Source of the DNA: Turritopsis dohrnii
Lineage: Eukaryota; Cnidaria; Hydrozoa; Anthoathecata; Oceaniidae
Length of the DNA: 64,000 nucleotides
NCBI GenBank assembly: GCA_027922465.2
Contig: BQMF02000021.1
Coordinates: 372,001-436,000, forward strand
Direction: 5' to 3'
Shown: one piece after another, positions 12,173 through 23,522 of the stretch
Layout: every line of letters starts with the position of its first letter
Numbering within the stretch: the stretch's first letter is position 1
Made by a program: the position numbers and the translations under genes
Notes under the pieces: model-generated
Database searches by the model: none
The model's input: only the letters and a program-made list of their open reading frames with translations
What the model was told of the DNA's origin: nothing

Positions 12173-12805
12173 GGTTTGACAATTTTCTTTTGTAAACCTG
12201 TATTATACAAATGTGATTGTATAATGTAAACTAATTTTATCCAAGTTATGAAAGCAAGTGTTCTGTTGAATTACATTGTTTCCTTTGTTTTTATGGTTTA
12301 TAAGCCTGTCCTTTAACTTGTCTTCTGCAGGAATATAGATCATTATGTTTATTATGATGTAATTCTTTGCACATTGATGTGGTTATTGATATTCAGTTGT
12401 GTAAGAGGAAATATTAGTCGCATTTAGGTCTTTTAATTTTTAACTATGTCCATAGTAACTTCTCAGTCACTTTATATCACTTTTATATTACTTTTTATCA
12501 ATGTACACATAATAATTGATAAAATGTTCACAACTTTGGGGAAATATATACAGTGGCATTTTTGTGAATCTTGTTTGATAATCCTGTTTTGAACGACCCA
12601 CTTTTTGATTTCTTTCTCAAGGTAAGGTATTGAATTAATGCTATTTTGCTGAATAACTTAAAATACTCGATGAAAAGCTCAGTTTCAAGAGCCAAAGGCT
12701 CGGTTGTTTCTGGCACCGTTTCACTTTTGATTTTTACTCGAAAAAAAATTCATTCGGTAAATTCTATTATATAATTTACGGAACGTTTTATTATGCAACC
12801 CGTGT

Positions 12806-13799
12806 ATTACTGAAACTCACCTAAATGAGGAATTTCACGAAGATGAAGAACTTAAAATTGATGATTATGACTTTTTGAGAAACGACCAAAAGACGAATAG
12901 CTGGGGAGGTTTACTTGTCTATTACAAAATCTTTCTCGAAATTGATGAAGTAGAAATTGAAACTGATATTGAATCAATATGGCTTGATGTCATTGTGAAC
13001 TCTCAAAAATATCTTGTTGGAGGCATCTATCGTCCACCAAAGTACGAGCAATTTCTTCAAAAAATCAGTGTGATCCTTGAACGTGTTTGCCACCGCTCAA
13101 ATATATTTCTACTTGGGGACTTTAATATTGACTTATCAGAAGATGATAAGTCACTTACAGAAGAGTTCAAACAGACTCTTGCTGCTCATAGTCTCACGAA
13201 TGTTATCATGAAATTTACCAGAATCACAGAAACATCTAAAACGCTTATTGATCTCGCCATCACTGCAAATCCAGATAAACTGATAAAAAGTGGAACTTAC
13301 GCAATGGGCTTATCTGATCATGATCTCATTTTCATCATTATTCAGTTACATAGAGCGAAAAATCCAACTAAGATCATATCCGTTCGCAACTATAAAGATA
13401 TCAATACTGCTAAGATCAAAAATGAACTAGAAACTGTTCCATGGCACAGCGTCAGTATCTTTGATGATGTTGATGACTCCTTGTGGTGCTGGGAGCACTT
13501 ATATCGCAGTGTCATTTCAGAACATGTTAAAACAAGAAAAGTCAAAGTTCGAAAAAATAATCAGCCCTGGATGACTGGAGAAGTCAGGAAAGCTATAAAT
13601 AATATATATAAACTATTGATGAAAGCTAGATCCACACCGCGTAACTCAAAGGAATGGCATGACTACAAGAAAGCAAGAAATACATGTACAAATATCATCC
13701 GTTTGACCAAGGCTAACTACTGGAAAAACGAATTTACTTCATGCCAATCGTCTGAATTTTGGTCGTTAGTCAAAAAATTTAAAGGGAAATCCAAAAACT
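12806..13799 (+). pseudogene. LINE endonuclease (catalytic part) and linker
   Basis: Reading frame open from 12806 to a stop at 13800. It contains the endonuclease blocks ETHLN, GGIYRPP, LLGDFNID (catalytic Asp/Asn) and GLSDHDLIF (terminal SDH motif), then the basic linker with KANYWKNEF and FWSLVKKFKGK that normally leads into the reverse transcriptase. It continues the fragment that ends at 9303. The endonuclease motifs look intact, but the element as a whole is broken downstream. Confidence 0.85.
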
Positions 13800-13801
13800 A
13801 A

Positions 13802-14318
13802 CGTATTAGCCCATTAAAATGTGAAAATAAGACTGTCACAAATGAAGTTGAAAAAGCCAACACCATGAACACTTTTTTCGCCAACTTTGGCAAAAAATTG
13901 GCAACTCCACCGGAAGTGGATGCTGATGGTAACCTAAACTCTTAAATCTATCGAGGTGGCCCAGACAATATAACAGCAAAAGACTTAAATCTTGATAGTG
14001 AAAGTACAATCTTCGTACTAAAAAATGTTGTCAGGCGCAGGTTATCCACAGGAAAATTCCCTTCAAAATGGAAAGTTTCAAAAGTTTCTGCAATATTTAA
14101 AAAAGGCTTGAAATCTGATTGCTCAAACTATCGACCAATCTCCCTGCTCTCCATACCAAGCAAAATCGTTGAAGACCTCGTATGTTCTCAACTGAACAGC
14201 CATTTAAGAGAAACACCAATGGGGATTTCGTCCTCAACGATCAACTGAAGATATTCTTCTGTATATGACTGAAAAGTGGCGAAAGGCAATCGATTCTGGC
14301 AAAACCATGGCTGTATTA
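13802..14318 (+). pseudogene. LINE reverse transcriptase, part 1
   Basis: Stops and frameshifts interrupt it, but blocks are clear: TNEVEKANTMNTFFANFG, TGKFPSKWKVSKV.AIFKKG and NYRPISLLSIPSKIVE, the usual fingers/palm approach of CR1/L2-type reverse transcriptases. It ends with GKTMAVL at the insertion of the 869-bp element. Confidence 0.8.
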
Positions 14319-15187
14319 TATCAGGGGGGATCCGGGTCATAAGTCGTCGTCCGTTTCGGGCGTTGGTTTTAGCCGTTCGCGTAATTGGTCGTTGGTTTTA
14401 GTCGTTGGTTTGGGGCGTTCGTACAATTGGTCGTTGGTTTTGGTCGTTGGTTTTAGGCGTTCGTACAATTGGTCGTTAATTTTTTCTTTCGTTTACTTTT
14501 AAGTGTTCGTTTGTTCGACTTAGTGAGAAACACATAACAAGTCCTTAAAATACAGAAAATTAAAAATAGTTTAAAAAAGCAGAGAAAATATGGCAGTTAT
14601 TACTGGGTCACTTTCACTTTCACTCATGGTAACTCATAAGAATTGCAAAACAATCTGTCACCTTAATTCATCAGTTTGGCTGTCACGAGTATGCTCGAAT
14701 CTCTTCTTGTGCTTTATGTAAACGTGAAAATCGCACACGTCCTGTAAATGAAATATCGTAAATTATGGAGTAAAGAAGATACTGTAGAGTATAATGAACA
14801 AAATTGTTCAACTGTTTTCTTTTCTTCTTTTCTTTCTCCATTTTCTTTCGTTTTTTCTCTTATGTTTTCTAATGTTTTAACGACATCACCAAGCATGGTG
14901 GTAATATCAGCCATTTTGTAATCGGTAAACTTTGCAACCATGCTTGTTTATGAAAATAAAGGAAATACTGAGGACCGGTTATGCAAAATAATCAAATAAG
15001 TCGTTGATACGAAAAAAATATACGAGAGAACGACCAATTGTACGAACGCCTAAAACCAACGACCAAAACCAACGACCAATTGTACGAACGCCCCAAACCA
15101 ACGACTAAAACCAACGACCTATTACGCGAACGGCTAAAACCAACGCCCGAAACGGACGGCGACTTATGACCCGGATCCCCCCTGATA
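14319..15187. mobile_element. 869-bp foldback element with 6-bp TSD GTATTA
   Basis: Inverted ends start TATCAGGGGGGATCCGGGTC and run about 160 bp; most of each arm is short repeats of TCGTTGGTTTTAG and GGCGTTCGTACAATTGG. Target duplication GTATTA (14313-14318, 15188-15193); removing element plus one copy restores the reverse-transcriptase frame (MAVL then FIDFRKAFD). The central 530 bp is not repetitive and includes a 75-codon frame (14714-14941 minus) rich in Lys/Glu and without a recognised domain. Confidence 0.85.
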
Positions 15188-15420
15188 GTATTATTCATAG
15201 ATTTTCGTAAAGCGTTCGACACCGTTTCACACCTCATAAAGAAACTTAGTGCAGTCTTAAATGGAACTTAATCAAACCTTGCAAAGGTAGAATTTGGAGT
15301 ACCACAAGGTTCACTGATTGGTCCACCAAGCTTCTCCTTAAATGTAAACGATTTGGAGGAAAATGTGGACTGTGACTTAGACCAACTTGCCGACGACTCG
15401 ACAGCGCACATCAGATGAAT
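15188..15420 (+). pseudogene. LINE reverse transcriptase, part 2 (catalytic palm, decayed)
   Basis: VLFIDFRKAFDTVSH carries the first catalytic Asp; after a stop at about 15269 come VEFGVPQGSLIGPPSFSL and DLDQLADDST, where the usual (F/Y)ADD catalytic motif has become LADD. Stops and frameshifts show it is dead. Confidence 0.8.
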
Positions 15421-16009
15421 TTAAAGAAATGCGCTGGCCAACTTGAGTCATATTCCAAACGAAACTCTTTGACAATCGATCCCGATAAATCCCGACAGGG
15501 CGTGGCATCTTGTATTATCGTTTGGGCGTCTCAACAAGATCTTTCTCGTTTTCCTAAACAACAACCGGACATGTTTAACATTGTAAACCTCGGGGCTATC
15601 AACATACAAAGCAGAATGTATAGAAGCAAATGGATAATCGAGTCTTTTTGTGTCTTCTTCATCTTTCAATGTTTGTTTGCATGCCATCTTGACCAGTTTT
15701 TTCATGTGGGCAGTTTATTATCATTAACAGTACAGAATTTCGTGAGAAGCGATTGAATGTGTAAAAAACAACCATTGGCCGAGATGAAACCTGATGATTT
15801 TTAACAACTGAAAAACCAAAAAAATAATCAACATACAACTAGGGTGGACAATTCATCGATTTTTTAGGATGAAGTTGGCTTTTTTGTATCAGCAGGAATC
15901 TTCCAAAGACTTGATTGTAAGCTTGAAAGTTAACTGATAAAACGTTTAAGATTGAAAGTTAACTGATAAAACAGTTAACTTCCTGTCCCAGATTCTGCTG
16001 TCCTTAGTA

Positions 16010-16341
16010 CAGTAAAGTGGCAACCCATTATAAACTACTATAAAAGAAGCATCGCTTGCAAAGCATACAAAATTTATAATGGTCTTTCTTCACCACTGCT
16101 AACAGATCTTATCAAAAAATCAACCTCACGTGCAAACAGAAATGCCCTCAAAATCGATCTTCCATCATTCAAGTATGTGGACCATAAACGATCATTTCAA
16201 TATAGAGTACCAAATTCGATCAGAGAGAAAAACTCTTACAATGCCTATAAACAAGCGTTGAAAAACTCTGATGCTATCGAAAAAATAAACTTTAAAATAC
16301 CTGGAAGAGCCATATATTATAGAGATTACATTTATTATTAA
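16010..16341 (+). pseudogene. LINE ORF2 C-terminal region
   Basis: A frame ending at the TAA at 16339-16341 reads VKWQPI.NYYKRSIACKAYK, NGLSSPLLTDLIKKST and HKRSFQYRVPNSIREKN, the typical C-terminal pattern of CR1/L2-like LINE proteins. The 3' UTR and a (TAA)n tail (to 16925) follow. Confidence 0.7.
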
Positions 16342-16925
16342 AAAAGTATTTAATTTATACACTTTTCTACAGCATTTTCCTTTTTGTTCCATTTCAAGTT
16401 TTAATTCCTCAGTTTTTAAATTCTCAGCAAAAATAATTCAGTCTTACTTTGTGCCATGGGTTCTTATTTTCGGGCCAAGTGTATTTCTCCTAGTCCTCTT
16501 TGGCTCACCTTGTGATTTCCCTTGTGCACTATTTTGCCTTTTAGTCTCAATTCTTGTCTACACCATTTTCCCAATTTAATTTAAACACATTTTATCTAGT
16601 ATTTTATATTTTTTACGATATTTTATCACACAGTTTTTTTCTTTTTAAATTTTAGATTCCAAAATTCTTTTTTTTTTCTGTTTTTTATCCTCTTTGTTAG
16701 CTCTCAAGTCTAATTTTTCCACATTGCCCAAATTTAATCTAAGTCTTCTGTGATCTTGTGGGTTTTTTACTTTTTTGTTTATTAATCTAGTAGGTCCACA
16801 TCAGTGATTCACTGCCTTATATATATTAGTTGTATATATGTAAATCATATATATATCTTATATATGATTTGTATATAGCTCTCGACCTCCTTTACCAAAT
16901 AAATTAATAATAATAATAATAATAG

Positions 16926-17134
16926 CTATAACATTACACATACATTTTTACCAGTACTTTATATACTTGAGGTTTCAGTATAATGATTTTCATCAATAAA
17001 AGAAAGGTTGACATTAAAATAGGGTATCAAAAATAACGGATAAAAATCGAGTGTGCGCTCACTCTTTAATTTCGCTGGGGAATGGGTAACGGGAGTTTAG
17101 TAAGTAAGTAAGTAACGGGAGTTTTTAGTCCTTG
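16926..17134. other. Short spacer after LINE tail
   Basis: No gene. Contains a short (GTAA)n run near 17100-17115. Confidence 0.4.
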
Positions 17135-17378
17135 GGCTTCCATCCGTAATGGTTGTTTCTTCCGCCTGCCGACTTGCAACTATTAGTTGACTTACCGCCA
17201 GGGATACGTATAGCATTGCTCTAACTTGCCCGAAGGCCAGTGTGCAGTCAGTCGATGGCTCCTAATGGGCTGATACGCTGCTTTTAAAGCGCATCGGAGT
17301 GGCGTATTGAGATACGACATGACTGGACTCGAACACGGGTCGCAGCGGTCGCACTCAAAGGTACCCAGCAACATCCCT
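17135..17378 (-). mobile_element. SINE-like unit with tRNA-type B box
   Basis: Noticeably less AT-rich than the surroundings. On the minus strand, starting near 17378, a B-box-like GTGTTCGAGTCC (about 17325-17336) lies roughly 30 nt after a weak A-box-like GCTGGGTACC, the arrangement of an internal RNA polymerase III promoter. The (GTAA)n run at the other end may be its 3' tail. No flanking duplication was established, and the frame at 17192-17374 is not considered coding. Confidence 0.42.
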
Positions 17379-18684
17379 ATATAATGATATAATTCCTTCT
17401 ATAAATTTTCTTCTTCTTTTTCAGTCTTGTAAGTGAACTTCTTTTAAATCTATTTGATATTGATCAATCTACTTTTAGGAGTCTAAGTGTTTTTTATTTT
17501 TTTTCGCTTCAGTTAGAATGTTATTGAATTATCTTGAATTGCTCCTCTCTAATAAGCTTTCTTATAACCGCTCACGGTAAATAGAAAACTAGGGAAAGTT
17601 CTCACAGTGTCTCCTCAAAGGATATATTATATTCATTACGACATTAAGAATTGACAGTCTTTGACAATGTTATAATAAGTGCCGCGGGCGTCTAGTAAAA
17701 ACGCCATGTTTTGGAGGTAAGACAAATATGAAGTATTTAATAAAGTTGTTTTTTTCGTTAAAAAGAAATCCAAAAACTGAAGCATACTTATCACGATGAT
17801 AATTGAAAAATTTTACCAACCCTTTTTGTAAAAGCAAAGATATCGTTTGGAATGTAATTTTAACTTTCTGTACAAAAAATAGACTTGTGGTACTTTTTGA
17901 ATTCAACAAATAAATACATTTTTCTCTGAGAATCCATTTTGAAATCTCTTAGTTCAGCGAATGTGTGTTGCAGATTGCCGTTTCTCAAATTGAAAATCGT
18001 CATACAGTAGGTGTGCTTAAGAATTCGCTTCAAATACAGTTTTTTTTCAAAAACAAGATAATCGTTTTTTGTTCATTCTTTTTTCTAGGAATTTTTTTGT
18101 TTGCGATTTGCTTATGACGTGTAAACCAAACTTTATGAAATTGGATATCTGTTATGACAGAACAAGTCACCGGTTTAAAGTAATTTCTCAGTGGACAAAA
18201 ATGCCAAAAAAGCCTCTAAGGCGAAGAGCATTTTCATTGAAACTGTGTGTATATTTCTATAGAAATGCACTCCTTCGCAGTATTTTGAAACAAATGTGCC
18301 CACTGGGTTAGTTGAGATGGTAATGTTTGGAGTGAATTTGATCTTTTTCACAGACAGAGTGGAAGCGAGGAAAGTATATTTGGTGATTGAAGGTATGTTA
18401 TTTATGATTTTTAATATCATACAATATTTCGTTTATAGTTTTACCTCAGCAATTAGTTTAAATAAAATAATCGAAAATAATTATCATCAAAAGTATCTGT
18501 GAATCTGTGGGAAAAAACGAACACGTATAGTTAAATGCATACTGTTTATATTTTATATCTTATTCATCTTTGATTTTCATATTTATATTTACAGTATTCT
18601 TACATTAATCTTAATTTTTGAAAAATTTCAAGCTTGATGAAGAAACAAAAGAAACGATGAAGAAATCATCGAATTCATCATTAA
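17379..18684. other. No gene recognised
   Basis: AT-rich; overlapping short frames at 18069-18502 on both strands have no domain. Includes a copy of a dispersed repeat of about 60 bp (about 18245-18305: TTCTATAGAAATGCACTCCT) also seen near 27370 and 49305. Confidence 0.4.
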
Positions 18685-19625
18685 TTACGGAAGCCCATTA
18701 GTGCCATATTTGTCGTTTGAGTTTTCAATTCTAGAGAACGCAGTTTTTCTCACTTTTCACTTCACTTACTCTCCGTAACTCTAGAGAATACCCTTATTCT
18801 CACTTTTCACTTTACTTACTTACGGTAAGTCTAGAGAATGCAGTTATTCCCACTTTTCACTTTACTTACGGTAAGTCTAGAGAATGTAGTCATTCCCACT
18901 TTTCACTTTACCTACGCAGTTTTTCTATTCTCCGGTGCATTGTAGTAGGGTACAATGAGCCCTTAGAATATTTTCACACCCCGTGGTTTACGCTAATGAT
19001 CTAACCCTAACTCTAACAATAACAAAAAAACCGAAAACAGGCAAAAAACAATAAAGGGTGACTATAAACCGCATATGGTACATAAATTTTTGCAAGGAAG
19101 TGTCGAAATTCATAAAATCATTGTCATCATTTTGATTTCTCGTCCATCGCAATGAAGAGTTCATCTACGATATGTTGCTTAAATAAAAACTTGACCGAGG
19201 AAAGTTGTTTAAGTTTTTTTAAGATTTGCCTAGGGTGTTGTTTATAAACAAGTCGCTTCACCAAATTTCCCGAATTTCCCGGGCGAAATTGTCCTGGCAT
19301 CAACCGAATCGCTGTAATTAGAAAACCCTCTATAACTCCAACAAATTTTAATAGTAATTCTATTATGACCTATTCTTGACCCTAACTCTAACAATAATGG
19401 AGAAAACCTAACAGGTCATAAGCGTAAACCACTTTATTGCGTAAGTAAAGTGAAAAGTGGGAATAACTGCATTCTCTAGACTTACCGTAAGTAAGTAAAG
19501 TGAAAAGTGAGAATAAGGGTATTCTCTAGAGTTACGAAGAGTAAGTGAAGTGAAAAGTGAGAAAAACTACGTTCTCTAGAATTGAAAACTCAAACGGCAA
19601 ATATGGCACTAATGGGCTTCCGTAA
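18685..19625. mobile_element. 941-bp foldback element flanked by TTAA
   Basis: The outer ends TTACGGAAGCCCATTAGTGC are exact inverts, with TTAA immediately outside both (18681-18684, 19626-19629), the target of piggyBac- and Kolobok-type transposases. Arms of about 200 bp consist of three or four tandem units of the type CTCACTTTTCACTTTACTTA followed by GGTAAGTCTAGAGAATGCAG. The core carries two similar CCCTAACTCTAACAATAA segments (about 19005 and 19380). No transposase gene. Confidence 0.82.
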
Positions 19626-21976
19626 TTAATACTACTTTGGTTAATTTTAGTTATTTTTTTATTATGCACATAGAATTTATTAAAAATCTTGACTTTCTAA
19701 CTTTAGATGTTTTGAAAGAACGAACTAAAAAGTTTGTTTTTAAATAAGACTTTGAAATAGTGTTGTTAGATCATGTAATTGGATACAATTTCATGTAAAG
19801 TCACAAAAAGAATTTTCGAGTTTCAATGTTTATGTTAAACGATAATACTTCATCAAATGCCAATCAAAATGACTTTTCACCGACAAATGTCAAGTTAGCT
19901 ATAAGTAAATCTCATAATGACGTTCATTGTTTTGATATGTCGCGATGATTAGACATTAGAAAAGTGCTTGAAATTTAAACATGTATACCGAAACAAGCGA
20001 ACACATTTCTTCAGACTTTCGTGTTTACATGTCACAATTTACTGGTATGGAATTCATTGAATTCGGTAAAAAAAGAAAAAGAAAATCAAAAGTTCACAGA
20101 CGAAAGATGCTTTTACAAAAATGAAATACCTTCATGATTTATCCAACAAACAAACAAACATAACAAGTAGGCAGGAGAAGTATTTCTTCAAAATAAACTG
20201 AAATACGAGAAACAAAAGAAAATTGACATGATGAAATTCATGACATGTTTAAAAAACACTTTTAGAAATCTAAGACTCTATCAAGTAATAAGGTTGGTTG
20301 ACTAAACTTAACAGAACATGAACTTCCAATAACGTACTACTTGAGCATCATTAAAGCGTGTTAATAAAACACGAAAATTTATTTGTAACCACCAAATCAA
20401 CTTGATTTACATCCTATTAACGACATAAAAAATCCTTCAAATTGCAGTACAAAGTGTTACACGTTCTTTCTCAGTAGTGAGAGATCTCTAGTGTAACTGA
20501 GTTTCTTCCCTGAAACTCCCCAGGTTCTAACTAAGGCCGTACGCAAATAAGAAGCTATGGTTTGGCAGCAATCGTATATTCTTAGATATGAGCATATATA
20601 AAAAAATACACACCGTTCAGTTATTGTTCGCGAGAGCTGGGTTCCCGGTATATCGGTATATAGCGTAAGGTGTTTCAATATTTTCTCAAGTCGTACGATT
20701 TTAGCATAAGCGAACTGCACTCGCATCAGTATTCACATTAAACCTCAGACTATCTTCACGAATATAAATAATGATTTCTGTCACGACGAACGACTGTACA
20801 TCTACAAATTTCTAGTTACTCCAAACTGCGACTTTATCTCAAATGCTTCTCTTCTTTCGGGAACCTAGCACATTAAGCTTCATTGCCGGGAACCATAACT
20901 CATAAGTCTCTCTACCGGGAACCACGAGCTGTTTTTCAGAGTCCTATCTATGTTCTTACCAAAATCTAAATATGGAATCAACAGTTCTATCCAAGCGTAA
21001 AGTTATAATTATTTATTCACCTCTCTGTTTACTGTGATTGTTCGTTTCTCTGTTGTTTGTCGATTATATGTCAAACTCCCCTTCATATTTCTCGTTCATG
21101 TGCATCGTTTATTTTTGTTTATTCGTTATTCATTCGTATCACTTTCTTGGTTACGTGGGCTTCCATTTGTTAATTTCAACCAATTATGCGTATCGTTTCG
21201 AAATATAGTATTGGGTGTAAAGATGTGAAGGTTGGGAGGGAAGATGTGCTTCTGCACAAAAGTAACATAAAGTTGACCTGGCTATATCCAGGTTGATGTT
21301 TTCAGATGATATCACCGGCTCCGGTAGCTAAATCGTACATTCTTGCGTGGTGCCTCCATTTTTTCAAAACTGAAAGCCTTCAACTAAATCGTTTTCTGAT
21401 CTCAAAATTTTATCAGTCTGCAAAGGCTAAGTTCGGACAGCAATTGGTGATGTTGTTAATTCCTATTACCTATAATTTCACATGAGCTCATGCGAAATTA
21501 TTTTGACTTATGATAGCCCCAAAATGACCAAAACGAGACGTAAGAAAAAAATAGCTTCATAGTTAAGTATCTAAAGAGAAAAACGCAAAACAAGATTTCA
21601 TTTGGAATAAACTTTTTCTCAACTATCTTCTCAAAGACAGTTAGATTGACACGGTGTTTAAACAGTAATTCTTTAAAGGTCTGTTCTTGTTATTCTACAA
21701 AGACATAATCAAATGATCGGAGTCATTGCGCAAACCAAGCTGCGCTATATTTACAAGTCTATCAGATACCATATAGCTAACTGAAAACTTGAGTAGGCTT
21801 GTAGTAGCTAGTAAAAAGGAATATTCATGGGTTTGCATAAAAGTTAACCTTCCTCCAGCTGCTATATTTAGTTTACATGATATGGAAATTTCCATGATTT
21901 TTTGACAGTTTTGTGTATAAGTTTGCATTTTCTCCATGAAGTCTTATTTTTAGCTAAACGATTTGCTTTGAGCCTA
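19626..21976. other. No gene recognised; upstream region of the TRIM-like gene
   Basis: AT-rich, unsupported short frames only (including an 89-codon minus-strand frame at 20457-20726 without a domain). A fragment of the CTTTCCCGAATTTCTG MITE family lies near 21650-21690. The promoter of the gene starting at 21977 is expected at its right end. Confidence 0.4.
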
Positions 21977-23522
21977 ATGGCCAAAATTAAAAATTTGACC
22001 GAGGAGTTTGAATGCTCCATCTGTATGGACAGACTTGTCAGCCCTCAAAACCTACCATGTGGTCATTTATATTGCAAATATTGTCTGGAAATCGTACTTC
22101 AGTTTGATGATCACGGATGTGCAACATTGACTTGCCCACAGAAGTGTTCAGTAACAATATTGGAGAAAGATCAAACATTGGATGATGTTCTGCAGAAAAT
22201 ATTTCCTCTAGAGTCTATTCTTAAAAAGTTGGAAAGCCAATCGCATTCGTAAGTACTTTTACTAAAGTCTTTCATTTTTTAATGCTATATGTACTCGATG
22301 CTATAATTACCATTAGACATTCCTATAAAAGGATAGATCTGGAGAGAGGATCTCAGCCAATAAAAACTTCCACTATCATTTTAGAAAAATCGTTGACTGC
22401 CCTCAAAAACACAAGCAAAATGTCCAAAGATCCCATTACTGCCAAGTATGTCATGAAACAACATGCAAATCATGTTTTGAAGAACATGCGTGTGAAGGAA
22501 ATAATCATCTCAACATTGGTTTTGACCATCAGAAAAAATCATTTCAACCTCGTTGTATGGACCATCACTCATTTGCAACACACATGTGCAGAGAATGCAA
22601 CAATCAACTCATTTGTATATATGGAAAGCACAGAAGACATAAAGAACACGATGTCGTTGAGCTTGATTCTCATGTTAAAAACGTTAAAAAAACGTTAACG
22701 CCACATTACAGGACTGCCCGATATATTGTACAACATATAAATCAAACTGAAGAACAGCTGTTGAACCAATTCCAAGAGTGTAGAGAGAAACTCAGTGAAG
22801 AACTACTTGTTAGAAGAATCATCCGCGTAAACAGATACATCACCCATCTGTATGAAGAAGAATCAAAGATATTACAGCAGTTTGATGATCGTACGAATTC
22901 ATTCATCCAACAAAGAGCCAGGAAACTGGAATCATTTACTGAAGTAAAGAGCCTCATGGATAACAAAAATAATATCCATACTCTAGCAATGATATCAGAA
23001 CAAAATGTTTTACTGCAGAAATTGCAAGATGTTGTGAAAGAGCTTTCCTTGAAAGTTATTCTATCTGACGTAACTTCTGATAACACTTTAGGGGAATTAT
23101 GCTTTGAATCAAATCCCCATGTATTCCAATGCTCAATTGCAAAGGACAATGTATATGGTACGTTACAATACGTCCATTTTCTGATAATTTTAATGTCTGA
23201 TAAAGCTTTCATTCATCATCAATCAATTAATGTCACAGCTTCTAAAGACTAAAATAATTTTATATCTTTTAGAAATGATACTGGCAACAGATCTCAGGTA
23301 ATACATTTAAAAGATAATGGAAACCATACCATATTAATCGATAAATGGGTTCTAACAAGAGTAGGTTCTAGGGTCCAAAAAATCCTTGATGTAATTATTT
23401 GCAAATTTTCCAATTTGATATTCTATATTATTTACTGCATCCTCTCATGTTCTTTGATATTCCCGATCATATTCATTATAGAAGTGTACAAAAATTTCAC
23501 GAAGAGGCATCGTCACAAATGA
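21977..23522 (+). CDS. TRIM-like RING/B-box protein with C-terminal membrane segment
   Basis: Probable membrane-anchored E3 ubiquitin ligase. Exons 21977-22248, 22337-about 23161 and about 23273-23522 give about 448 residues. RING at residues 12-57 (CSIC, PCGH, YCKYC, final C-x3-C); B-box 1 about 112-155 (DCPQKHK, YCQVCHETTCKSC); B-box 2 about 164-199 (CMDHH, CREC, then HRRHKEH); coiled-coil region about 210-310; C-terminal hydrophobic span at about 416-438 followed by a basic tail ending KRHRHK. This order, without SPRY or NHL, resembles the ER-anchored TRIM13/TRIM59 layout. Junction 1 is phase-consistent (C|GTAAGT to GATAG|A). Junction 2 is uncertain: the strongest acceptor (CTTTTAG at 23272) needs a weak donor at 23162, an alternative is 23150/23298, and without splicing the protein stops at 23252 lacking the membrane part. 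The start is chosen over an upstream in-frame ATG at 21902 by comparison with the paralog at 330-604. Confidence 0.78.

Larger units (their letters stand above)
9304..12805. mobile_element. 3.5 kb non-autonomous DNA element inserted in the LINE (TSD AT)
   Basis: Termini ACACGGGTTGCAAAATAA and the complement of TTATTATGCAACCCGTGT differ at one position. AT is duplicated on each side (9302-9303 and 12806-12807); deleting the element plus one AT rejoins the LINE endonuclease in frame. An alternative TA target with a one-base-longer TIR would leave the LINE frame shifted, so AT is preferred. It carries no recognisable transposase. It contains a large inverted repeat (10530-12172) and, inside that, a separate MITE (10912-11569). 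Confidence 0.75.
9120..16925 (+). mobile_element. Old CR1/L2-like LINE, split by two DNA transposons
   Basis: One retrotransposon whose pieces read in order on the plus strand: start of the APE-type endonuclease (9134-9301), rest of the endonuclease and linker (12808-13799), reverse transcriptase part 1 (13802-14318), part 2 (15188-15420), C-terminal region (about 16010-16341), then a 3' UTR ending in a (TAA)n tail at 16905-16925, typical of CR1/L2-type elements. Removing the insertions 9304-12805 and 14319-15187, each with one copy of its duplicated target, restores the protein alignment exactly at both junctions. The element is dead: stops at 13800, 13943 and 15269, and a degenerate ADD catalytic motif. 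Confidence 0.85.

Noticed and set aside
15415..15756. 113-codon plus and 85-codon minus frames
   Set aside because: The beginning of the plus frame is LINE reverse-transcriptase remnant (NLKKCAGQLESYSK.NSLTI); the rest is unrelated decayed sequence with no domain.
18960..19030. CCCTAA-like runs as possible telomeric repeat
   Set aside because: Only single CTAACCCTAACTCTAAC stretches inside a transposon; no tandem hexamer array.
22282..22698. 138-codon plus-strand frame overlapping the TRIM-like gene
   Set aside because: Wrong frame: the B-box Cys/His pattern is only present in the frame used in the 22337-23161 exon.
22742..23212. 156-codon frame on the minus strand
   Set aside because: Antisense shadow of the coiled-coil exon of the TRIM-like gene, which has domain and phase support.
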